Origin: a bacterium
Lineage (GTDB): Bacteria > Oederibacteriota > Muellerivitia > Muellerivitales > Muellerivitaceae
Length of the DNA: 64,000 bases
Reading direction: 5' to 3'
NCBI GenBank assembly: GCA_035549195.1
Contig: DASZRK010000002.1
Span: forward strand, 62,001 to 126,000
The notes beneath the pieces are model-generated. The model made no database searches and was not told the DNA's origin. It saw only the letters and a program-made list of their open reading frames with translations. Positions 8,251-14,299 of the stretch are shown one piece after another. The position numbers and the translations under genes were made by a program. Within the stretch, counting starts at the first letter, position 1. Each line of letters opens with the position of its first letter.

Positions 8251-8928
8251 CTAAACAATATTTCGGGTCGCGCATTCACGAGCATATATTTTTAAATGAA
8301 GATCGAGATCCCGGTTCCGCCTTAAAAACCGTTGAATAATGGCCCTGCTCCTCACTGTTTTTTGATGTCCCAAACCGTGTAGGGCACCGCGAAGACAATA
8401 ATGATTCTTAAGTTTTAATATCCCCTCCAAAGTATCCAGCATCGCCTTTAAAAGAGCTTTTCCGTTCGCGGTCAGCGGCCCTCTCTTCCAGTTACGCGGC
8501 ACTCCTTCGAACCAATCCCACCACATAAAAGCAGAATCTTCTATTTCTCTTTTCTCAAAGACCCCGGCATAGAGCTCCCCCATGGATTCGACACATCTCA
8601 CTCGAAGGGACAAGGGAACGGACTTATTAGTGAGCACATCAGGCAGGTTGGCGCCAAAAGCCAGATAATACAAACCCTGATTAACTTGATCGTCGCTAAA
8701 ACGATCGAAATTACTCGGACGGGAGAAAAGACGGATCACATTACGAACAAGGACCTTTGGGTCGTATTGACGACTCCACTTATCTTGAAAATACCAATCC
8801 TTCCCACGATCCTTTTTAGGTTGATCCGAGTATTTAGACCTATGGCGAGGATGGACTTTCCGATCAAAAGCGAACCGAACCCATTTTTCGAAATTTTCCG
8901 GATCCACCATTCCTTCGTTCACTCCCAT
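8251..8928 (-). CDS. Hypothetical protein (225 aa) in AT-rich segment
   Basis: A soluble protein with no signal peptide; ATG at 8928 is preceded by GAGGTGG. It is rich in basic residues and aromatic residues (FMWWDWFEGVPRNW, KHYCLRGALHGLGH). The C-terminal half has helical stretches resembling HEAT-like packing, for example LLKAMLDTLEGIL, but I do not recognise a family. Base composition and codon use are visibly more AT-rich than in surrounding genes, suggesting recent acquisition. Confidence 0.65.
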   Translation of the reverse strand: MGVNEGMVDPENFEKWVRFAFDRKVHPRHRSKYSDQPKKDRGKDWYFQDKWSRQYDPKVLVRNVIRLFSRPSNFDRFSDDQVNQGLYYLAFGANLPDVLTNKSVPLSLRVRCVESMGELYAGVFEKREIEDSAFMWWDWFEGVPRNWKRGPLTANGKALLKAMLDTLEGILKLKNHYCLRGALHGLGHQKTVRSRAIIQRFLRRNRDLDLHLKIYARECATRNIV

Positions 8929-8940
8929 TGACCACCTCGT

Positions 8941-9000
8941 CCAATTCCCCTTCCTAGTAACCCTGCTTCACGGGAAGGAGATAACCCAGGTCGGGTCCCA
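8941..9000 (-). pseudogene. Duplicated fragment of the cyclotransferase gene 3' region
   Basis: About 60 bases match 9925-9983 inside the gamma-glutamylcyclotransferase-like gene at roughly four of five positions (for example shared TAACCCTGCTTCAC and ATAACCCAGG). In frame it reads DLGYLLPVKQGY followed by a stop, against NLGYLLQVKQGY in the intact gene. It is a non-functional tail copy. Confidence 0.7.
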
Positions 9001-9004
9001 ACTT

Positions 9005-9157
9005 CTATTTGAGCGATCCGGCGGGGACCCGTACCACTTTCCCGTTCTTCCATATCACCAGGGGACGACCGGATCTCTTATGTTCCTCCACCACCTGCCG
9101 AACGGCCTTTTTCATGGCCGCTTCCGCTTTATCCTGCAAGGACATCCTTTTTTTCAT
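9005..9157 (-). CDS. Small partner protein of a zeta-type kinase toxin (50 aa)
   Basis: ATG at 9157 overlaps the stop of the preceding toxin remnant (ATGA), a coupling typical of toxin-antitoxin pairs. The product is basic and mostly helical at the N-terminus (SLQDKAEAAMKKAV) and ends in a short beta-like stretch RPLVIWKNGKVVRVPA. From memory, small proteins of this pattern commonly follow zeta-type ATPase genes in bacterial genomes and are assumed to be the antitoxin. Here the toxin is broken, so the gene may be an orphan remnant. Confidence 0.65.
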   Translation of the reverse strand: MKKRMSLQDKAEAAMKKAVRQVVEEHKRSGRPLVIWKNGKVVRVPAGSLK

Positions 9158-9356
9158 GACCCACCTCGTTCACCCTGAATTTTGTCGAACAGGTCCTCAT
9201 GGAATACTTCGACATTCCCGTTCCGGCCTTTGGCGACCAAAAGCGGGACTGAGCCGGAATTGTCGAAAAGCATCATTGGGGAAGGAATTGCCTGGCGAAA
9301 GTCGTCTTTCCTGCGCCATTGGGACCCGCGATGACGTAAATATTCTTGTTTTTCAT
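9154..9356 (-). pseudogene. Truncated zeta-toxin-like ATPase/kinase remnant
   Basis: ATG at 9356 opens with NIYVIAGPNGAGKTTFA, a P-loop in the form seen in zeta toxins and related kinases. A TGA follows at codon 28. The next bases in another frame encode MLFDNSGSVPLLVAKG...EVFHEDLFDKI, which is the typical C-terminal end of the same family. The central part, about 130 residues in full-length members, is missing, and the total span is not a multiple of three. The pattern indicates an internal deletion with frame loss. Confidence 0.75.
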
Positions 9357-9370
9357 GACCTTATTTTAAC

Positions 9371-9455
9371 TTATTCCCGGGAGTTCAACTTGCTGTATTC
9401 CACGGCCTCTTCCAATATCCCCTTGTTCAAGTCTTGTAGCGTCGGCAGAACAAGG
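9371..9455 (-). pseudogene. Chimeric remnant: zinc-ribbon gene 5' end joined to cyclotransferase 3' end
   Basis: The minus strand encodes LNKGILEEAVEYSKLNSRE and a stop, closely matching LDEGILEEAVKTSEARSGK, the C-terminus of the intact cyclotransferase at 9869. Just before it, TTGTTCTGCCGACGCT repeats the 5' end of the small zinc-ribbon gene at 8238. The segment is therefore a junction of two duplicated fragments and is not a gene. Confidence 0.65.
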
Positions 9456-9511
9456 GGCCTCCCCAGACCGTGTTATTTCCAAGCGTAATTCGTTAATTTT
9501 TAAATACCGTA

Positions 9512-9829
9512 CTAAAAATCAACCCTCTTTCCGGTCGTTAGACACCACAAAAACGTCGCGACGAAGAATCCTGAAACGAGAATATTGGCCCCAAGTATTA
9601 TTTTGTCGATGACGTCTAGTTTTTTGTTCCAAGAAATTGCCGAAATCAAGAAAGATAAACAAACATAACCAATTCCAAGTGTCGGGAGACCATAGATAAA
9701 AATACACAAAATCGGAAATAATAAAATATCTGCCGACGTGATAAACCAAGTAACCCAACAGGCAAGAGCAAGAAAAAGTGGGATGTTTAAAATGATCGAT
9801 GACAAAAATAAAAATCTGTTAAGTTTCAA
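9512..9829 (-). CDS. Small membrane protein (105 aa) in AT-rich segment
   Basis: It starts at TTG 9829 with GGGGAGG seven bases upstream. The product has three to four hydrophobic helices (about residues 5-25, 30-52, 52-70 and 80-100) and few charged residues (NKKLDVIDK between helices 3 and 4). No family is recognised. Its AT content is among the highest in the window, matching the neighbouring mosaic and unlike the flanking housekeeping genes. Confidence 0.65.
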   Translation of the reverse strand: MKLNRFLFLSSIILNIPLFLALACWVTWFITSADILLFPILCIFIYGLPTLGIGYVCLSFLISAISWNKKLDVIDKIILGANILVSGFFVATFLWCLTTGKRVDF

Positions 9830-9868
9830 AATACCTCCCCGTGTTGGACTCGCGCCGATCCACTCTCT

Positions 9869-10330
9869 TCACTTTCCGGATCGCGCCTCGCTCGTCTTCA
9901 CCGCCTCTTCCAGGATGCCCTCGTCCAATCCCCATTCCTTGTAACCCTGCTTCACCTGAAGCAGATAACCCAGGTTGGGTTTGCCGAAAGGCGGGTCCGT
10001 TTGGGTCAATTGATAGCAGACGGCCTTCACCTTTTCCCCGCCGTCCTTTTCCACCTCGACGTCCAAGGGCTTGTAGAGCCCCTTCTCGCAGGCCTCGGCC
10101 CGGTCCAGGTATTGGATCATGACGACGTCCAGTTCATAGAGGGTGCCGGGAACGGTGCTGGCGGGGTCGGGCAGGAGATTGACGACGGGGCCCTTGCGCT
10201 CCGTGGAATGGCCCATGAAGGCCAGGCGGTAGCCCTTCAGGAAAGCCCGCGTGACGGGGCGGTTGCCCATGAGGCGGCGCTCCATCTGGGCACGAAGGAG
10301 GCTGGAGCCGTAGGCGAAATAAAGGGGCAT
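9869..10330 (-). CDS. Gamma-glutamylcyclotransferase-like protein
   Basis: A 153-residue protein with the cyclotransferase-fold opening YFAYGSSL (usual form YFAYGSNL), a GTLYELD strand and LDRAEACEKGLYKP, where the family has its general acid/base Glu. Family members release 5-oxoproline from gamma-glutamyl compounds, but many bacterial homologues are uncharacterised. The Asn to Ser change in the substrate loop is visible. Two partial copies of its 3' end lie downstream at 8941-9000 and 9371-9440, so this end has been duplicated repeatedly. Confidence 0.8.
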   Translation of the reverse strand: MPLYFAYGSSLLRAQMERRLMGNRPVTRAFLKGYRLAFMGHSTERKGPVVNLLPDPASTVPGTLYELDVVMIQYLDRAEACEKGLYKPLDVEVEKDGGEKVKAVCYQLTQTDPPFGKPNLGYLLQVKQGYKEWGLDEGILEEAVKTSEARSGK

Positions 10331-10339
10331 AAAACTAGT

Positions 10340-10456
10340 TTAACCACGGAGGGCACAGAGAGCACAGAGAAAGACCTTTTTGATTTGAAGTCTTCACCGG
10401 CTCTTCGTCAAAGACAAAATCCTTCTCTGTGGCCTCTGTGATCTCTGTGGTTCGAG
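10340..10456. repeat. Palindromic CACAGAG-type repeat, copy 3
   Basis: Left arm TAACCACGGAGGGCACAGAG and AGCACAGAGAAAG; right arm TTCTCTGTGGCCTCTGTGAT then CTCTGTGGTTCGA. It exactly fills the gap between the cyclotransferase start and the stop of the next lipoprotein gene. Confidence 0.88.
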
Positions 10457-10462
10457 CGGTCC

Positions 10463-11113
10463 TTAGGGGTTCTTCTCCGGCAGGCTGGGCGTGGAATGGG
10501 GGACCACCAGCGCCTTGGTGGCCGAGATCTCGGAGGTCAGGGTCACCCGCAGGGGCGCCCCGTGCTGGCAAAGCTGGAGCAAGGCCGTCCTAGTATCCCC
10601 CGGGTTGCCCACCCCCAGGCTGACCGCCAGGCCTTCCCGGCCCAGGTCGAAGTCCTTGTCCAGGTAGGTGCCCGCCAGCGGAGCCCAGCCGCCATCCTTG
10701 GGCAGGATATCGGCGGTCAATTGGCCCCGGCGGCTCTCCTCGCGGTTGGCGACGGTAAGGGAGACCTTCCAGGTCCATTTGGCGGGGATCTTCAAGGAAA
10801 AGACCCGGCACTCATTGGCCGCCAGGACCAGGTCGTAGCGCTTGAAGGGGTCCAGGGGCGCGGGGTCGCCCAATGTGCCCATGGGTCCTTGCCGGGCCTC
10901 CACATCCGACACTTCGGTGAGGCCCATCTCCTGGTCCAACCCGAAGCACGACGGCAAAACCAGGAGAACGACCAAAAGAAGAGGCCATTTGAACCACAGA
11001 GGGCACAGAGAACTCAGGGAAAATCCTCTTGGGTATTTCGGCAAATCGATCCAGGGGCTTTGCTTTTTCAAATTTTTTCTCTGTGCTCTCTGAGCTCTCT
11101 GTGGTTCGACCAT
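10463..11113 (-). CDS. Probable lipoprotein (start uncertain, 5' end is repeat DNA)
   Basis: From ATG 11113 the frame encodes about 40 residues that are simply translated repeat (QRAQRAQRKN...), then a lipoprotein signal WPLLLVVLLVLPSC with C56 as the lipid-anchored cysteine. A signal this deep would not work, so translation probably begins within or just after the repeat, although no in-frame ATG, GTG or TTG with a ribosome site is obvious there (a CTG is at 10999). The mature part, about 160 residues, has strands such as CRVFSLKIPAKWTWKVSLTV and no recognised domain. The next gene upstream ends 3 bp away. Confidence 0.6.
   Translation of the reverse strand: MVEPQRAQRAQRKNLKKQSPWIDLPKYPRGFSLSSLCPLWFKWPLLLVVLLVLPSCFGLDQEMGLTEVSDVEARQGPMGTLGDPAPLDPFKRYDLVLAANECRVFSLKIPAKWTWKVSLTVANREESRRGQLTADILPKDGGWAPLAGTYLDKDFDLGREGLAVSLGVGNPGDTRTALLQLCQHGAPLRVTLTSEISATKALVVPHSTPSLPEKNP
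10990..11109. repeat. Palindromic CACAGAG-type repeat, copy 4 (inside a coding frame)
   Basis: Left arm GAACCACAGAGGGCACAGAG, right arm TCTCTGTGCTCTCTGAGCTC then TCTGTGGTTCGA. It lies between the SpoIID-like gene stop and the signal peptide of the lipoprotein gene, and supplies that frame's first 40 codons. Confidence 0.88.
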
Positions 11114-11116
11114 GGT

Positions 11117-13207
11117 TCAAGGTCCCAGCTTTTCGACGGAACCCTTGGGGAAATAGTGCCGCAGGATGGCCCGGAAATCCTCGCCCGCCCGCGCAAGACC
11201 ATAGCACCCGACCTGGCACAAGCCAACCCCGTGGCCCCAGCCCCCGCCATAGATGGTGTATTCCAGCGGCCAACCCTTGGGGTCGCGCTGGGTCTCGATC
11301 CAGACGAGGTTGCTGCGCAAGCCCCCCAGGAACCCCCGGATGGCGTCGCCCCGCACCCGCTTCGTTCCCTGATCACCCTCCACCAGCAGGACCTGGGCCC
11401 AGCCCGCGCTGGAGCGTTTCTCGACGAGGAGACGCTTGAGCCGCCCGATCTCGGGCGCCTTGGCCTCCAGCTCCTGGGCGCCGATCATGGAGATCCAACG
11501 GTAGTTCTTGTAGCCCCGCAGTTCGAGGACGCGGCACCAGGCCACCCGGTCCTCCTGCACCCATTCCTTCAGGTGGAGGGGCGAAGGGGGGAATTCCATG
11601 TCCCGGTTGTAGCGCTCGGGGAAATCGGGCACGCCCACCACGGGCTCATGCCCTCCCCAAGCCTCCTGGTAGTCCTGGGTGTGGCCGCCGCACTCGGCCG
11701 AGAAGACCGTCTTGAGGATGTGGTCGCCCTTCTTCACCACCATCCCCGCCGTTTGCCGCACCGCCTCGCTGGACCGGGCCACTTCGGCCGTGATGCCCCG
11801 GTAGACCTGGTCGCCCACCGTGTCCACCACGTCGAACCCCTGGGAGGCGTGCCCTCCCATGCGGGTCATGGCGTAACTGCGGGCCGCCACCGCCTGGGCC
11901 TTGAGGGCCTCCATGGGCCAGGAGGGATTCATCTCCGAGGGGATGACCCCCGCGCAATAGTCCTCCAGCCCGACCCGGTCGATGACCGAGAAACCCTTGC
12001 CCGGTTCGGGACGGACCTCGATCGTCCCCCGGTAGGCCCGGTCCTCGGCCTCCTTGGCGAAGAAGTAGCCCGCGCCCGAGGGCAGGGCGTGGATGAGGAT
12101 GGCCTTGGCGGGGTCCGGAGAGGACACCTGGAGGGGCCGGTCGAACTTGAGGACCAGCTTGTTCCTCCGGTCCAAAAGCTCCCAGGCATCGGCTTGGCCC
12201 TTCCGACCCCGTCGGTAGATCCATTGGTGGTCCACTCCGCCCTGGAGCTGGGTCACCGGGCCCTGGCCTTCCACCGAGACCGTGAGGTCGCCCTGGCCCC
12301 GGAACACCACCCGGCCCATGCCGGTCAGGAGCCCGACCCGCACCGTGACGGGGGACGGGGCGATGGGCGGGGCCGGGGTGGGCTGGTAGTCCTTCCATTG
12401 GGCCAGGCGCAGGGCCTTTCGTTTCTTCTCTTCCCCCGGCAGTTCCTTGGCCACCAGGGCGGCCTCGGCCTTCAATTCCTGGTTCTGGGGCTCGACCTGC
12501 ATGGCCCTTTGATAGCGCTCCAGGGCCTCCTTGGAACGTCCGAGGCGTTCCAGGAGCCGGGCGATGAGCCCATGGACCTTCTTATAACTGGGGTCCAGCT
12601 TGAGGAGGGCCAGGTAGGCGTCCAGCGCCCCCTGGTCGTCGCCGGCGAGGGTGAGCACCTCCCCCAGCCGCCAATAGGCCGGGGCGAAGCGCGGCTTGAT
12701 CTTGACCAGGTCGTTCAGGAACCCCGCCGCTTCCTCGAGCTCCCGCTTGCGGAACCAGCGCCGCTTGTCGACCCGGGCCTTCTCATGGTCCACCTGGGCC
12801 AGGCCCCAAAGGACCCAGGGATCCCGCGGCTCCTGCTTCCGCGCCTCCAAAAGGAAGGCTTCGGCGTTGCGGGAACGGCCCATCTGCAGGAGGGTCAGCC
12901 CCAGGGCGAGCCGCACCTTCGCGTCCCCGCCCTTCTCCAGGCAGGACCGGTAGGCCGTCAGGGCCCCGGCGTCGTCCCCGATGCTCTTTCGCAGTTCGGC
13001 CAACTGGAGCCAAAGCTCCTGGTCCGTGGGGTCGCGGGCGATCCTTTCCCTTAAAAACCCGTCGGCCTGGCGGAACTGCCCCTGGGCGTAAAGTTTTCCC
13101 AGGTCCTCCTCGAAGGTCGAGGCAAGAAGGGGGGAAAGGAGGAACGGAACCGCCAAGACGCCGAGACGCCACGAAAGACCCGATGGATTTTTAAAACCCT
13201 TGCTCAT
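11117..13207 (-). CDS. TPR protein with C-terminal SpoIID/LytB domain
   Basis: A 696-residue exported protein. After a signal peptide (SWRLGVLAVPFLLSPLLA) come tetratricopeptide repeats across roughly residues 30-270, then a linker with PTPAPPIAPSP, then a SpoIID/LytB-type domain. The latter is recognised from GLEDYCAGVIPSEM, ALKAQAVAARSYAM, ECGGHTQ and GGGWGHGVGLCQVG near the C-terminus. SpoIID in sporulating bacteria is a lytic transglycosylase acting on denuded glycan strands; outside sporulators the domain is common in envelope proteins of unproven role. The signal peptide codons coincide with a palindromic-repeat arm. Confidence 0.88.
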   Translation of the reverse strand: MSKGFKNPSGLSWRLGVLAVPFLLSPLLASTFEEDLGKLYAQGQFRQADGFLRERIARDPTDQELWLQLAELRKSIGDDAGALTAYRSCLEKGGDAKVRLALGLTLLQMGRSRNAEAFLLEARKQEPRDPWVLWGLAQVDHEKARVDKRRWFRKRELEEAAGFLNDLVKIKPRFAPAYWRLGEVLTLAGDDQGALDAYLALLKLDPSYKKVHGLIARLLERLGRSKEALERYQRAMQVEPQNQELKAEAALVAKELPGEEKKRKALRLAQWKDYQPTPAPPIAPSPVTVRVGLLTGMGRVVFRGQGDLTVSVEGQGPVTQLQGGVDHQWIYRRGRKGQADAWELLDRRNKLVLKFDRPLQVSSPDPAKAILIHALPSGAGYFFAKEAEDRAYRGTIEVRPEPGKGFSVIDRVGLEDYCAGVIPSEMNPSWPMEALKAQAVAARSYAMTRMGGHASQGFDVVDTVGDQVYRGITAEVARSSEAVRQTAGMVVKKGDHILKTVFSAECGGHTQDYQEAWGGHEPVVGVPDFPERYNRDMEFPPSPLHLKEWVQEDRVAWCRVLELRGYKNYRWISMIGAQELEAKAPEIGRLKRLLVEKRSSAGWAQVLLVEGDQGTKRVRGDAIRGFLGGLRSNLVWIETQRDPKGWPLEYTIYGGGWGHGVGLCQVGCYGLARAGEDFRAILRHYFPKGSVEKLGP
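13148..13176. repeat. CGCCAAGA-type repeat arm within signal-peptide codons
   Basis: ACCGCCAAGACGCCGAGACG followed by CCACGAAAG matches the left arm of the repeats at 18618 and 52862. No right arm is present. Read on the minus strand it encodes SWRLGVLAV of the SpoIID-like protein. Confidence 0.65.
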
Positions 13208-13218
13208 GGCGGTCCTGA

Positions 13219-13254
13219 AAAAGAAAAACCTCCAAGTCGGAACGACCGGAGGTT
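13219..13254 (-). terminator. Intrinsic terminator of the 13294-13794 gene
   Basis: Minus strand AACCTCC (13254-13248) pairs with GGAGGTT (13233-13227), followed by TTTCTTTTT. It separates the 13294 gene from the SpoIID-like gene. Confidence 0.75.
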
Positions 13255-13293
13255 TTAAGGGTCGGCCCGGCTCGGCGCCGGGCGGTGAGGGTT

Positions 13294-13794
13294 TTACTTC
13301 TTGGCCAGTTCCAAACGCCGGGGGACCAGGACCGACTCGTCCCGGGAGGACCAGTAGCCCGTGTTGTCGATGACCTCGAGGTTGGGCACGTAGCGTTTCT
13401 TGAGGTAGTCCAGGATCTTCACCAGCGCGATATGGGAGGCGACGTCGCCCGGGCGCAAGTTCGTGCAGGTATGGACCTGGTGCAGGACCTGGCGCAGGGC
13501 CCCGGTGGGCTTTTGGCCCGGCATCTCGGCGGGGGCTTTCTCGTAATAGATATGGGAGAGATAGCCGTCCTTGTCGAAGGTGACCTGGATGGGGGAGGTG
13601 GTCTTGGAAAGGGTCAGGCGGATGCCGCGCAGGGTCAGGCGGGTCCCGGTCGGGTCCCCTTCCTGGGCGAAGACATGGTCCACCATCTCATGGGCCCAGC
13701 CGCTGACCTGGGCGATATCCCGGAATTCCTCCTGGAGGTCCCTCAGCGCTTCCTGGCTCTTGATCTTCCCGAAATAATGGACGGTGGTGGACAT
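13294..13794 (-). CDS. Conserved-looking hypothetical protein (166 aa)
   Basis: ATG at 13794 follows AAAGGGGGATGA, a good ribosome site. The protein is soluble. Its N-terminus VHYFGKIKSQEALRDLQEEF, a central LTLRGIRLTL...VTFDKDGYLSHIYY beta region and a His-containing helix VHTCTNLRPGDVASHIALVKIL look like a two-part alpha/beta fold, but I do not recognise the family. It has its own terminator and seems to be a single-gene unit. Confidence 0.7.
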   Translation of the reverse strand: MSTTVHYFGKIKSQEALRDLQEEFRDIAQVSGWAHEMVDHVFAQEGDPTGTRLTLRGIRLTLSKTTSPIQVTFDKDGYLSHIYYEKAPAEMPGQKPTGALRQVLHQVHTCTNLRPGDVASHIALVKILDYLKKRYVPNLEVIDNTGYWSSRDESVLVPRRLELAKK

Positions 13795-13891
13795 TCATCC
13801 CCCTTTGATGCACCCAAGGTTGGAACGGCGAGCCACGATTTCAATCCCATCCCCGGATCTTTTTCCGGGAACCCGCGTCACAGGGGCCGCT

Positions 13892-14242
13892 TCACTCGTT
13901 GACGGCCAACGGCATTTCCAATTGTCCGTCCTTGGAAACCACCGGTCCCTTTTCGGGGGGAAGCGTACGGAAGATCCCCTTGAGGTTCTTGCCGGCCTTG
14001 AAGGAAACCTTGGGGTAGGCGGGGAGGGAGATGGGGAGGTTCCGCGCGAGGTCACGGCCCTTCTTGCCCGACACCATCTTGGTCTGGAAGACACCGAAAT
14101 CGCGGATCTCGATGCGCTGACCCTCCGCCAAGGCTTCCTGGATGGAGGACACCAATTTCCGGACCACGACTTTCGCGTCCGGGCGGGCAAGTTTGGTGGC
14201 TTTCGCCACCGCGTCCACTACATCTTGTAGGACAAACTTCAT
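13892..14242 (-). CDS. HU/IHF-family DNA-binding protein
   Basis: I start at ATG 14242, which gives the standard HU N-terminus (DVVDAVAKATKL); a longer frame would add an unrelated hydrophobic leader. Seen: the helical dimerisation part, the IEIRDFGVF strand, a shortened arm region around GKKGRDLARNLP and the closing PKVSFKAGKNLKGIF. Family members bend DNA as dimers and shape the nucleoid. About 25 extra C-terminal residues (RTLPPEKGPVVSKDGQ...) exceed the usual length of about 90. A consensus -10 box ends seven bases before the ATG, so the mRNA may be leaderless. Confidence 0.88.
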   Translation of the reverse strand: MKFVLQDVVDAVAKATKLARPDAKVVVRKLVSSIQEALAEGQRIEIRDFGVFQTKMVSGKKGRDLARNLPISLPAYPKVSFKAGKNLKGIFRTLPPEKGPVVSKDGQLEMPLAVNE

Positions 14243-14249
14243 GGGGGGA

Positions 14250-14258
14250 ATTATATCA
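14250..14258 (-). promoter_or_regulatory. Extended -10 promoter of the HU-like gene
   Basis: Minus strand TGATATAAT combines the extended TGn element with a perfect TATAAT (14255-14250). The expected transcription start, 14243, is one base before the ATG at 14242. No Shine-Dalgarno sequence is present. Confidence 0.55.
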
Positions 14259-14299
14259 AGGGGCAAAAATAAGGGAAATAGCCCCATCGGGAATAACCC

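Noticed and set aside
8089-9985. Integron cassette array for the island of small genes
   Set aside because: I could not find paired attC-like core sites bounding the genes and there is no integrase; duplicated gene tails explain the pattern better.
11212-11227. A second sigma-54 site at TGGCACAAGCCAACCC
   Set aside because: The -24 part matches but the -12 part (TTGC) is absent, and it lies inside the SpoIID-like coding region.
10496-13054. An 850-codon plus-strand frame opposite the SpoIID-like and lipoprotein genes
   Set aside because: The composition is antisense-like and it runs across two genes and a repeat; no motif or ribosome site supports it.
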